A stretch of DNA of 24,086 bases from a bacterium (GTDB taxonomy: Bacteria; UBA9089; CG2-30-40-21; SBAY01). The notes under the pieces are model-generated. The model was not told the origin of the DNA. It saw nothing but the letters and a program-made list of their open reading frames with translations, and did not search any database. Position 1 is the first letter of the stretch. Each line of letters begins with the position of its first letter. The position numbers and the translations under genes were made by a program. Positions 8,652 to 15,085 of the stretch are shown here, piece by piece. The DNA lies in contig JBFLYA010000039.1 of assembly GCA_040757115.1 (NCBI GenBank), positions 1-24,086 on the forward strand, read 5' to 3'.

Positions 8652-8863
8652 GTAACTATTCACCACGAAGAGCACGAAGGGCAGGGAGATGTTACAGAAC
8701 AAATCTCTTTATGCCTTCTTTCAATCTTTCCACATTGAAATTTATCAATAGACCAACCTTGATATTTGCCAATTTCATATATGTCAATATTTGAACTTCA
8801 TGAATTCGATAATTCATCAAATTTCACTTCGTGCTCTCCGTGCCCTTCGTGGCGAATAGTTAC
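8652..8863 (-). mobile_element. Miniature GxxExxY-type element interrupting the four-helix-bundle gene
   Basis: The ends are GTAACTATTCACCACGAAG (8652-8670) and the inverse of GTAACTATTCGCCACGAAG (8845-8863). Reading the minus strand, the inside encodes HEVKFDELSN, the start of a GxxExxY family protein, followed after a deletion by VQILTYMKLANIKVG and LLINFNVERLKEGIKRFVL to a stop, the family's C-terminus. About 70-80 central residues are missing, including the catalytic part. It is a non-autonomous remnant, similar in build to that at 10449-10613. Confidence 0.65.
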
Positions 8864-9076
8864 CTTTATTCTCATCTTAAAATCTTTCGAGCCCAAAGAC
8901 TCATTTGCCTCAATATAGTTTGCTCCAACTGAACCCGAAGCCCTAATTATTTGCTTTAGATATTCGATATTAGTAATAGTTTTAGGTAGTTTCTTACAGA
9001 ATAAAGCAACCTCTTGAGCAAATTGATAAGTTCTTTCTTCTAAATCATATTGTTTGGAATTTTGAATTTTGGTCAT
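8798..9076 (-). pseudogene. Four-helix-bundle protein, truncated by insertion
   Basis: Residues 1-71 (MTKIQNSKQYDLEERTYQFA through QIIRASGSVGANYIEANES to MRIK) match the first half of the four-helix-bundle family, known from intervening sequences of 23S rRNA genes and from many stand-alone loci. The last 21 residues (VTIRHEGHGEHEVKFDELSNS) are encoded by the inverted repeat and first codons of the inserted miniature GxxExxY element. The third and fourth helices are gone. The frame is open but the product is a chimera and probably non-functional. Confidence 0.7.
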
Positions 9077-9292
9077 TGGAATTTATTTGTATTTTGGAAT
9101 TTGTGATTTGGAATTTTGCCACTCACTCCGCTCTCCTGCAATCTCTAATCTCCCGTTTATAGTTTATCCTTGCTTACCTCATCTTGTTACCCAACTTGTG
9201 GGTAAGGATTAGACCCCCGCCAGCGGGGGACAACGGCCAATCAATCACTTGAATAGCGACAGAGCACTAGAATAGATAAACTTCTTTATTTC

Positions 9293-9955
9293 TTAGTGTT
9301 TTCGTGGCTGAGTAGTTACAATTCCTGAGCATAAATTCAAAATAATTTGATGTATTTCTTCAACACTTTTTTGTCGGTTGATTATTTTCACCCTTGCCGA
9401 TTCTTGTTTGCTGATTTCAAGGTAACCCTGTCGGACTCGTTGATGGAAGTCAAGTGCCTCTTGTTCAATTCTATCTCCCAGACCTGCCGTAGATAAAGTT
9501 TTAGCCATTTCCAATCCTTCTTGCGGGTCAACATCCAGAACAAAGGTTAAATCTGGCTTAATCTCCTGGGTAACCACAGCGTTAAGTTTTTGAATCAAAT
9601 CTTTATTTAGCCCTCGACCATAACCCTGATAGGCCATCGTAGCGTCAATAAAGCGGTCACAGATAACTATTTTACCTGCCGCTAATGCTGGTTTTATTAC
9701 CTCCTCGATATGTTGAGCTCTGGCAGATAAATATAGAAATAACTCAGTTAAAGCCGACATATTGGAATTCTCCGGGTCTAACAATATCTGCCTTATCTTA
9801 TCACTAATCTTAGTTCCACCGGGCTCATAGGTATGAATTACTTCAAACCCTTTTTCTCGCAATGCCTTTGTAAGTAATTCTGACTGGGTAGTCTTTCCAC
9901 TACCCTCAGTGCCTTCAAAGGTAATGAACATACTGAGACGATTCATTTTTATCAT
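9293..9955 (-). CDS. tmk: Thymidylate kinase
   Basis: A 220-residue dTMP kinase, which phosphorylates dTMP to dTDP for DNA synthesis. Visible family features are the P-loop FEGTEGSGKTTQ (about 13-24), the substrate-binding DRF motif in CDRFIDATMAYQGYGRG, the D-x-D style VLDVDPQEGL segment, and a LID region GDRIEQE followed by the FHQRVRQGY helix. The length is normal (about 205-215) plus a short tail. The start is uncertain: ATG at 9955 and internal ATGs at codons 4 and 9 are possible, and the last gives the shortest lead-in to the P-loop. The C-terminal residues VTTQPRKH are encoded by sequence resembling the GTAACTATTC..CCACGAA end of GxxExxY elements, so an element end seems to have replaced the native terminus. 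A leftward promoter at 10340-10368 could drive it. Confidence 0.93.
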   Translation of the reverse strand: MIKMNRLSMFITFEGTEGSGKTTQSELLTKALREKGFEVIHTYEPGGTKISDKIRQILLDPENSNMSALTELFLYLSARAQHIEEVIKPALAAGKIVICDRFIDATMAYQGYGRGLNKDLIQKLNAVVTQEIKPDLTFVLDVDPQEGLEMAKTLSTAGLGDRIEQEALDFHQRVRQGYLEISKQESARVKIINRQKSVEEIHQIILNLCSGIVTTQPRKH

Positions 9956-10120
9956 TTTACTCTAATTTTTTTTGGATTTTATCGACCTGCATGACCTTTT
10001 GCCGCACCATCTATAATGGTGTTGCTCAGATATAGCAATTAGCAATCGACTTTTTAACCAGGCTCGAGCTATATTTAAACAACACATTCATTCGTAGTGG
10101 TATATTATACCCAAATAAAT

Positions 10121-10262
10121 TGAGTTTGCAAATATTTTGCTCTAAAAAGGGAGCAAGGATTTGAGGGGTCAAGGATTCAAGGGAGGTGAAAAATAAGGTG
10201 TTCACTCGCCCCCTGGATCCCTTGACTCCTTGAATCCTTTCAAGAAAGTTTTTGCAAACCTG
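10121..10262. repeat. Palindromic mini-element ending in TTTGCAAA
   Basis: TTTGCAAATATTTTG on the left is answered by GTTTTTGCAAAC on the right. Inside, AAGGATTTGAGGGGTCAAGG (10156-10175 region) is inverted in CCCTTGACTCCTTGAATCC (10220-10240 region). The transcript would form a long hairpin. A 102-codon minus-strand frame across it is explained by the repeat. Nothing else was recognised in 9956-10339 apart from a small CACCAT-CTATA-ATGGTG hairpin near 10010. Confidence 0.55.
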
Positions 10263-10339
10263 TTTTCTTTGAGTATAATTATTCGGCATTAACCTCTTCT
10301 TCTGTAGAATACCCCAAAAAGTAATATTAACCACCTAAA

Positions 10340-10368
10340 ATTATACAAAATTTACTATTTTTTGTCAA
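10340..10368 (-). promoter_or_regulatory. Leftward promoter of the first attI module
   Basis: On the minus strand TTGACA (10363-10368), a 17-bp spacer and TATAAT (10340-10345) form a perfect consensus promoter. The same promoter, at the same relative place, serves intI at 15049-15077. Here no integrase follows; the next gene reading left is tmk. Confidence 0.7.
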
Positions 10369-10376
10369 TGTTTTTA

Positions 10377-10405
10377 TTGACAAGTTGAGATAATAGTGAT
10401 AAAAT
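10377..10405 (+). promoter_or_regulatory. Cassette promoter Pc of the first array
   Basis: TTGACA (10377-10382), 17 bp and TAAAAT (10400-10405) read right into the first array. The corresponding promoter in the second module is TTGACT-18-TAAAAT at 15086-15115. Confidence 0.7.
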
Positions 10406-10448
10406 ACAGAAAAACTGTATAATCACTTGTTAGACTAAAAGAGATTAA

Positions 10449-10613
10449 ACCACGAAAGGCAGAGAGAACACGAAGTGAAATTTGATGAAATATCTAATAA
10501 AGTTAGCAAATATTAAAGTTGGCTTGTTGATAAATTTTAATGTAGAAAGGTTGAAAGAAGGCATAAAAAGATTTGTCTTGTCCAATCTTCGTGACCTTCG
10601 TGCTCTTCGTGGT
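10449..10613 (+). pseudogene. GxxExxY remnant forming a gene-less cassette
   Basis: ACCACGAAAGGCAGAGAGAA at the left and CTTCGTGCTCTTCGTGGT at the right are inverted ends. Between them the reading EVKFDEISNKV (family N-terminus) is followed, in another frame, by KVGLLINFNVERLKEGIKRF (family C-terminus). The central catalytic region is deleted. It is the only content of the first cassette (10430-10665), between the first attI and the first attC. It resembles the insertion at 8652-8863 but has a different deletion end point. Confidence 0.65.
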
Positions 10614-10622
10614 AAAAGAACA

Positions 10623-10671
10623 GTCTAACAAAACAATGAACCTGACAGAGCAGATTATTTTATCGTTGGGC
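10623..10671 (+). other. attC site 1 (49 bp)
   Basis: R'' GTCTAAC (10623-10629) and R' GTTGGGC (10665-10671). The arms AATGAACCTG and CAGATTATT pair with one mismatch, leaving the extra G unpaired as in canonical attC sites. It is nearly identical to the site at 19115-19163 in the other array. Confidence 0.75.
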
Positions 10672-10678
10672 GGGCTAC

Positions 10679-11395
10679 ATGAAAGGGTCTAACATGCAAG
10701 ACTATGAGCGCCAAGTCAAACTCAAGTTCAAGTTGCTTGCCACTTTCTACGATTTGTCCGATATACCCTTCCTATTGAACGGAAAGGGGAATCCTAGACG
10801 CGCCCTGGCACGGAAGATACCTAACGAGACTTTGCGTATCTTGGATGTATGCGTCGGAAGTGCAAACAGTGCGATAGCCGTCGCGGAAGCCAATGACCAA
10901 AACGAGATTATCGGGGTAGACTTATCCCCTGATATGATTGCTGTGGCTGAAAGCAAAATTCGGAGACGTGGCATACAGAATATCTTCATTCACCAAATGG
11001 ACGCAACTAAGATGACGTTCCAAGATGGCGAATTTGATATTGCTATGATTTCGTTTGGGTTACATGAATTGGATTATGACCTGATGATAGACATACTGAA
11101 AGAGATGTGCCGTGTACTCAAAGAATCAGGTAAACTGTATCTCGTTGACTACGAGCGAGAAGATGGTCTCCTGAAGAATCTTGTGCTCTCCATTCATTTG
11201 AAGATTTTTGAGCCAAGCCATATGCCGCAGTTTCTCAAGTATGATTGGGTTGAGATACTGCAAAGCATAGGATTTCAAGTCACCGAGACAGAGAAGTACC
11301 TGTTCTCTAAACTGATTTGCGCTGTCAAGCAATCCAATGCGGAACTCACCGCCGCCCAACAAGCGGTTGCAGCCGACCGCCTTCGGCGCGGGTAA
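10679..11395 (+). CDS. Class I SAM-dependent methyltransferase (cassette gene)
   Basis: A 238-residue UbiE-like methyltransferase. Motif I is ILDVCVGSANSA (54-65), in which the usual GxGxG is replaced by VGSANS. An acidic residue follows at the end of strand 2 (GVDLSPDM, D81). QMDATKMTFQDGEFDIAMIS (106-125) covers the adenine-binding and post-strand-4 motifs, and RVLKESGKLYLVDY follows. The substrate is unknown. The ATG at 10679 is close behind attC 1; an ATG at codon 6 (10694), preceded by AAAGGG, is an equally good start. The last 13 or so residues (after ELTAA) and the stop lie inside the attC at 11354-11481, so the tail is attC-encoded. Base composition is visibly richer in GC than the surrounding genes, which fits acquisition as a cassette. 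Confidence 0.85.
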   Translation: MKGSNMQDYERQVKLKFKLLATFYDLSDIPFLLNGKGNPRRALARKIPNETLRILDVCVGSANSAIAVAEANDQNEIIGVDLSPDMIAVAESKIRRRGIQNIFIHQMDATKMTFQDGEFDIAMISFGLHELDYDLMIDILKEMCRVLKESGKLYLVDYEREDGLLKNLVLSIHLKIFEPSHMPQFLKYDWVEILQSIGFQVTETEKYLFSKLICAVKQSNAELTAAQQAVAADRLRRG

Positions 11396-11481
11396 GCGTG
11401 GCGCACTTTGCCAGCAATCGTTCTGGTTAGCGTGGCGAATCTCGCCATAGTCGGCGGCGGCTGAACCGCAGGCCGTTAGAC
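11354..11481 (+). other. attC site 2 (128 bp, GC-rich)
   Basis: R'' GCCCAAC (11354-11360) and R' GTTAGAC (11475-11481). The arms GGTTGCAG and CTGAACC pair with one extra G, the classic attC signature. The loop is GC-rich (GTGGCGCACTTTGCC and GTGGCGAATCTCGCC) and unlike the AT-rich loops of array 2, so this cassette probably came from another integron pool. Confidence 0.85.
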
Positions 11482-11504
11482 AAAAACAACTTTGGAGATT
11501 ATCT

Positions 11505-11822
11505 ATGATTTCTGAAAAAACAATTAAAAAAGCAATAGAACGATTGATAGAGGTAGCAAAGCCACAAAAGATATACCTATTTGGCTCTTATGCGCGTGGT
11601 GATGCTCGAGAACAATCTGATTTAGACTTTTTGATTGTTGAACAAACGATAAAAAGTCAACGAAAGGAAATGGTTTATCTCCATGATGCAATTCGTTCAA
11701 TGTGTATTCCTGTAGACATTATACCTGTAAGCGAAGCTACTTTTAATGAATGGTCCAATGTGCCAGGTACTGTCATCCATAAAGCCAGAACTGAAGGACG
11801 ATTATGCTATGAAAAATCGTAA
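11505..11822 (+). CDS. MNT-type nucleotidyltransferase (antitoxin-like)
   Basis: A 105-residue minimal nucleotidyltransferase of the DNA polymerase beta superfamily. The signature GSYARG (27-32) with SDLD (38-41) and a third acidic position in PVDII (about 70) supplies the metal-binding triad, so catalysis looks intact. Proteins of this size usually pair with a HEPN-domain toxin in MntA/HepT systems, where the MNT protein modifies (AMPylates) the HEPN RNase. Here the partner frame overlaps by 14 bp (ATG at 11809) but is broken by intron sequence. It is the first gene after attC 2. The ATG follows a weak GGAG motif. Confidence 0.85.
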   Translation: MISEKTIKKAIERLIEVAKPQKIYLFGSYARGDAREQSDLDFLIVEQTIKSQRKEMVYLHDAIRSMCIPVDIIPVSEATFNEWSNVPGTVIHKARTEGRLCYEKS

Positions 11823-12153
11823 ACTTGCAGAACGGTTTCTGAGGCTTGAACCAAAAGGTAAGTGGGAAGCCATTAACTGGCAGAAAGTAAACACTGAAGT
11901 AAGAAGGCTGCAAATGCGTATTGCAAAGGCAGAGCGGGAAGGGAAATATTTACTTTTCCATGGTTTGAGCAATCAACTAAGATATTTGGTTATACTGCCG
12001 GGTTTTAGTAATAGAACCATACAGATGCTTGAGCCGTGTGCGGGGAAACTCGCTCGCACGATTCTTAGGGGGAAAGTGAGGCGAGAGCCTCGCGCTCTAC
12101 CCGATTCCCCAGCTTCACATTGGGTTCTTGCCATGCAATGTCCTCCACTATGA
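11809..12153 (+). pseudogene. HEPN start fused to a group II intron maturase fragment
   Basis: The first 14 residues (MKNRKLAERFLRLE) resemble the beginning of a HEPN partner of MNT proteins. The frame then switches to KGKWEAINWQKVNTEVRRLQ and MRIAKAEREGKY, the N-terminal domain of group II intron reverse transcriptases (family pattern W..I-W..V...V..LQ.RI.KA). After about residue 50 the similarity stops and the frame runs into intron RNA domains V and VI. No polymerase domain is present. The HEPN identification rests on 14 residues and gene position only; the maturase identification is stronger. The product is very unlikely to be functional. Confidence 0.6.
11855..12105 (+). mobile_element. 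Group II intron remnant with domains V and VI
   Basis: The 34-nt sequence at 12031-12064 starts GAGCCGTGTGCGG and ends CGCACGATTC, which is the domain V hairpin of bacterial group II introns. One C-A mismatch sits where a C-G pair is usual. It is followed by a domain VI hairpin (GAGGC-GAGA-GCCTC, about 12078-12091) ending CTACCCGAT, with a candidate branch A near 12099 and the 3' end at about 12105. Domains I-III and most of the reverse transcriptase are missing, so it cannot splice or move unaided. Confidence 0.7.
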
Positions 12154-12161
12154 GGTGAAAT

Positions 12162-12566
12162 ATGTGGAATTATCGAGTTGTACGGAAAAAACATATTTGC
12201 GTTGATTCAACAGATAATAAAGAAAGAGTGGACTACACATATGCCATACATGAGGCATACTACGACAAAGAAAGATATGTTGGAGCTATCACCAACGATC
12301 CAGTTGAGCCTTTCGGAGAGAATATCGAAGAGTTACGGCATTCATGGGTAATGATGGCAGAGGCATTCGGTCAGCCAATCCTTGACTATGACAATATTCC
12401 TGAGCCGGGATACGAGAGAAAAGAAGACTCCATGGGTTCTGCACTTGATGAAAGACTCAAAGAACTGGAAACTGGTAGCACTAAGCTAATTCCATGGGAG
12501 CAGGTAAAGAGGGACTTAGAAGAAAAATATGGGCAGTTTGACGAAGAGGGTATAGAAAATGGGTAG
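12162..12566 (+). CDS. Hypothetical protein with MWNYRV...YAIHEAYY motif
   Basis: A 134-residue soluble protein. The N-terminal 80 residues (MWNYRVVRKK, YAIHEAYYDKE, EPFGENIEELRHSWVMMAEA, PILDYDNIP) have the pattern of small alpha/beta proteins often seen as unnamed cassette or toxin-antitoxin-adjacent genes. The C-terminal part (LKELETGSTKLIPWEQVKRD) resembles tails of RelB/Phd-like antitoxins. I do not recognise a functional family. An AGGTG motif 7 bp upstream supports the ATG. It directly follows the intron remnant and has no attC of its own that I can see. Confidence 0.65.
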   Translation: MWNYRVVRKKHICVDSTDNKERVDYTYAIHEAYYDKERYVGAITNDPVEPFGENIEELRHSWVMMAEAFGQPILDYDNIPEPGYERKEDSMGSALDERLKELETGSTKLIPWEQVKRDLEEKYGQFDEEGIENG

Positions 12567-12666
12567 AAGAAGATAGGATAGAGAAAGAGAGGATACACAC
12601 CGAAGCCTTTGTTGGCACACCGACAATAGAGGAAACTTATCAACAAAATTTATTCCGATTATCGTG
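12554..12666 (+). pseudogene. Possible coding remnant downstream in another frame
   Basis: A frame without a start codon reads WVEEDRIEKERIHTEAFVG then TPTIEETYQQNLFRLS to a stop. The composition looks protein-like. It overlaps the end of the preceding gene in a different frame, so it may be the tail of a frameshifted or replaced gene. No family is recognised. Confidence 0.25.
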
Positions 12667-12747
12667 AATATATACAACGAGATAAGACTGAAAACCCCTG
12701 GAAATATACAAAGGATGATTAACGAAAGGTTAAATAGGTAGCAAAAA

Positions 12748-13110
12748 ATGGGCATGTTTAATTCAATATATGCTGATCTCTTGTGTCCTGATAAACAGGA
12801 GATAAGCAAAGATACGGAAATTCAAATTAAGTGGCAGAAACCAGAATCTCGTAGCCTCAATATTTATCATTTGGGTGACATATTGGAAGAGATTGAAAAT
12901 GAATATAATAATAATTGGATTCGGAGGGACTACATTTGTAATACTTGCTCAAAACATACAAAAGGCTATAAAGGTAGACCATATATTAAAGTTGATGACC
13001 AAAAAAGGCATTATGTTTTTATTAGAATTGAAAAAGCCAGAATTTGTGATATTCTTACTGAAGAAGAATTCAGACAAAAGGGGATAAAGGAATTTGTTGA
13101 CTATTGGTAA
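12748..13110 (+). CDS. Hypothetical protein with putative zinc-binding cysteines
   Basis: A 120-residue protein of unknown function. It begins MGMFNSIYADLLCPDKQ and has a CNTCSKHTK segment at about 64-72. The leading MGMF..IYADLLCP pattern is shared by small proteins with zinc-ribbon-like cysteines, but only three cysteines are arranged suitably here (C13, C64, C67), so metal binding is uncertain. The C-terminal half has alternating strand-like stretches (HYVFIRIEKARICDI). No strong Shine-Dalgarno motif is seen. It lies in the attC-poor part of array 1 with its neighbours in the same orientation. Confidence 0.6.
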   Translation: MGMFNSIYADLLCPDKQEISKDTEIQIKWQKPESRSLNIYHLGDILEEIENEYNNNWIRRDYICNTCSKHTKGYKGRPYIKVDDQKRHYVFIRIEKARICDILTEEEFRQKGIKEFVDYW

Positions 13111-13146
13111 GATATAAAGCAGAAAGTCAGAGTCGGACATTGAAAG

Positions 13147-13515
13147 ATGAGAGGAAAAATGAAACCAGAAAAGACGATAACTATCATGGCAGATTTTGGA
13201 TTCGGTCCGTATGCGTGGCTTAAGGACGCTTCGGATGAAACAGATTATGTTGGTTTAAACATTGCAAATCGTGAAACTGGTATGACTGAATTTGATATCT
13301 CAAAACAGCTTGAAACAGATTTTGCCGAATGGATTACCCGCTTCGAACGACACGCACTGAACAACAGTGACTTCCCATGGGAATTGTTTCATCAAGATGG
13401 TCTGCTTCTTGCCAAAAGGCTCAAACAAGAAGTTGGAAATGTGGCTAATGTTGTGTATGTAAAACCAACGGAAGACCCTAATCACCAGGTCGAGGAGAAA
13501 ACATGGATTGAATGA
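13147..13515 (+). CDS. Hypothetical protein (MADFG.GPYAWLKDA type)
   Basis: A 122-residue protein; the core starts MADFGFGPYAWLKDASDETD. It continues with VGLNIANRETGM, FAEWITRFERHALNN, FPWELFHQDGLLLAKRLKQE and VVYVKPTEDPN. I associate this pattern with small unnamed proteins of scattered distribution; no activity is known to me. The ATG at 13147 or the one at codon 5 (13159) may be the start, and AGAGGAAAA precedes the second. It ends 97 bp before the intI stop codon, reading toward it, so the two genes converge. Confidence 0.65.
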   Translation: MRGKMKPEKTITIMADFGFGPYAWLKDASDETDYVGLNIANRETGMTEFDISKQLETDFAEWITRFERHALNNSDFPWELFHQDGLLLAKRLKQEVGNVANVVYVKPTEDPNHQVEEKTWIE

Positions 13516-13612
13516 AGGAAGAAAAAGGAAAAAAGAGGAAAAGGGGAGAAAGGGAAGACTAATGTCACATTTTGAGTGAGTATTGACAAGAGGTATGGCT
13601 TAAGGCAATTTA

Positions 13613-14995
13613 TCAGGAAAGTTTCGCTGAAGGGTTAGCAAAATCGAGGGGGCTTTTAGCCTCTTTGACAGTTGAACTTTTGATTGTATGGGTATAAATC
13701 ATGGTTGTTCGGACATCACTATGTCCCAGCAACTCCTGAATAGTTCTGATATCGTAATTGGCTTGTAAGAGATGTGTGGCAAAGCTATGGCGGAAGGTAT
13801 GGGCTGAAACCCGCTTCATAATCTTCACCTTTCTGACCGCCTGTTTAATTGCTCTGTGCACATGAGTCTCATATAGATGATATCTCTTTAATTCCTTTGA
13901 ATCAAGAACAAAGGTCAACATTTTAGATGGAAAAAAACACTGCCAGATTAATTCCTTCCCACAATCCTTATATTTCTTTTCGAGCAAGCCAGTTATAAAT
14001 GCGCCTGCGTAGCCTGCCTTGAGGTCATTCTGGTGCAACTCCTTCACTTTTTCGAGATGAACCTTTAATTGAGGTATAATTGTCTGTGGTAAAGGCACGG
14101 TTCTATCTTTTTGTCCTTTACCGTCGTGGACTGTGAGGATACCGGCATCAAAATTGAAATTGTGAAGCCGAAGATTCAGGCACTCAAACAAGCGTAAGCC
14201 ACAGCCATACAACAACTTTACCACAAGGTCATAAGGATATGAAAGATGGGTAAAAATTGCTTCTATTTCCTCTCTGGACAAAACAACTGGTATATAGCGT
14301 CTTCTCTTTGCTCTAACATTATCCCGATGGTCGCCAAAATCCTTTTTTAGGACATGCCTGAATAAAAAAAGGAGTGCATTAAATGCCTGATTCTGGGTAG
14401 AAGCCGAGACATTCTGCTTGACAGCTAAATATTTAAGAAATTCTTGGACATCCTGGGAAGAAAGTGACAGAGGGGATTTGTTTTTGGTAAAAGTGTAGAA
14501 CCTTCTCAACCACATTACATATACCCTTAATGTTTTCGGAGAATAGTGTCTTATTTTTATTTCAGCCAGCAAATTTGTGTAAATTTTCTTCCATTCTGAG
14601 GTTGAATCATTCTTCTGGATGGATTCTTCCTGAACCTGTGGTAAGGAAGATGATATTGAAATCCTTTCTACCATCTTCAAACTCGGCTGTCCATTTACAT
14701 CTAAATTCATTTTGTTCTTATCCACTGGATTAACATTGGTCTCCAATACTTCGTAATAAAGATATACGGAATGAGCCGCTTGTTTTTGCTGTATTTGTGT
14801 CTGGTGTTTTTCCTGTAATTTCTTTATAAACTGAGCAAGATTTTCCCTATTTGAATATTCAAGGTTATATTTATGGCAAAAGTCAAAATAATACCTCAGC
14901 CATTTTTTATAATTGGTCTGCTCAGAAATAGGGATTGACTTTTTAGTCAGTATTGAGCTATAGTGGGCAAATACTTCTATTGGGATATTAATCAT
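13613..14995 (-). CDS. intI: Integron integrase with N-terminal extension
   Basis: A 460-residue tyrosine recombinase that recombines attI and attC sites, folding attC as single-stranded bottom-strand DNA. Catalytic residues: R268 in YGCGLRLFECLNLR, K293 or K296 in DGKGQKDRTVPLP, H399 and R402 in HTFRH, H425 in LLGHSD, and Y434 in TTMIYTH. The IntI-specific extra segment before box II is present at about 348-380 (ELIWQCFFPSKM, then KRYHLYETHVHRAIK) and separates it from XerC/D. The C-terminus KSPLDF is also IntI-like. Most IntI proteins have 320-340 residues; here residues 1-130 are an added domain (KKWLRYYFDFCHKYNLEYS) that looks like a second SAM-like core-binding domain, followed by a linker. 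AAGGAG 10 bp upstream supports the ATG. Transcribed from the promoter at 15049-15077 and divergent from array 2. Confidence 0.93.
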   Translation of the reverse strand: MINIPIEVFAHYSSILTKKSIPISEQTNYKKWLRYYFDFCHKYNLEYSNRENLAQFIKKLQEKHQTQIQQKQAAHSVYLYYEVLETNVNPVDKNKMNLDVNGQPSLKMVERISISSSLPQVQEESIQKNDSTSEWKKIYTNLLAEIKIRHYSPKTLRVYVMWLRRFYTFTKNKSPLSLSSQDVQEFLKYLAVKQNVSASTQNQAFNALLFLFRHVLKKDFGDHRDNVRAKRRRYIPVVLSREEIEAIFTHLSYPYDLVVKLLYGCGLRLFECLNLRLHNFNFDAGILTVHDGKGQKDRTVPLPQTIIPQLKVHLEKVKELHQNDLKAGYAGAFITGLLEKKYKDCGKELIWQCFFPSKMLTFVLDSKELKRYHLYETHVHRAIKQAVRKVKIMKRVSAHTFRHSFATHLLQANYDIRTIQELLGHSDVRTTMIYTHTIKSSTVKEAKSPLDFANPSAKLS

Positions 14996-15013
14996 GCAGA
15001 ATTCACTCCTTTC

Positions 15014-15028
15014 TTGATATCATATCAA
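15014..15028. promoter_or_regulatory. Palindromic operator candidate in the intI leader
   Basis: TTGATAT-C-ATATCAA is a perfect 7-bp inverted repeat between the intI promoter and its start codon. It lies downstream of the expected transcription start (about 15042), a position suited to a repressor. The binding protein is unknown, and it does not match the E. coli LexA box. Confidence 0.5.
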
Positions 15029-15048
15029 AAGTAATGTTATCTTGTTAG

Positions 15049-15077
15049 ATTATACAAAATTAAGTAAGATTTGTCAA
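15049..15077 (-). promoter_or_regulatory. intI promoter
   Basis: On the minus strand TTGACA (15072-15077), a 17-bp spacer and TATAAT (15049-15054) give a perfect consensus promoter for intI. A CTTGTTAGAT motif (15041-15050), like the attI core, overlaps the -10 box, so integrase binding there could reduce its own transcription. Confidence 0.75.
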
Positions 15078-15085
15078 ATTTTTTC

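Larger units (their letters stand above)
8551..9117 (-). mobile_element. Four-helix-bundle element with AAATTCC-type inverted repeats
   Basis: Multiple copies of AAATTCCAAATTCC on the left (8551-8615) are answered in inverted form on the right (9050-9117). Together they flank the four-helix-bundle gene start at 9076. The same ends without the gene occur at 2463-2601. It is nested in the 800-bp element. Confidence 0.55.
8471..9270. mobile_element. 800-bp inverted-repeat element
   Basis: CTAGTGCTCTGTCGCTA at 8471-8487 is perfectly inverted at 9254-9270. The similarity extends further in, with gaps (TTGGCC, then TAATC-TTACCCACA on both sides). It lies between the start codon of the helicase gene and the 3' end of tmk, and contains the broken four-helix-bundle gene. 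The right arm includes a hairpin CCCCCGC-CA-GCGGGGG (9214-9229). No transposase is seen. I could not find a convincing target duplication. Confidence 0.6.
10340..10435 (+). other. attI-like site, first copy (no integrase attached)
   Basis: This block aligns from end to end with 15049-15145. Both begin ATTATACAAAATT, contain the divergent promoter pair, continue with a GTGATAAAAT stretch, and end CTTGTTAGAC. The core GTTAGAC is at 10429-10435 and cassette sequence follows directly. It is therefore a second integron attachment site with its Pc promoter but without intI next to it. Confidence 0.7.

Noticed and set aside
10026-10334. 102-codon minus-strand reading frame between tmk and the first attI
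   Set aside because: Most of it is the palindrome at 10121-10262. It shows no IntI similarity although a consensus promoter lies just upstream.
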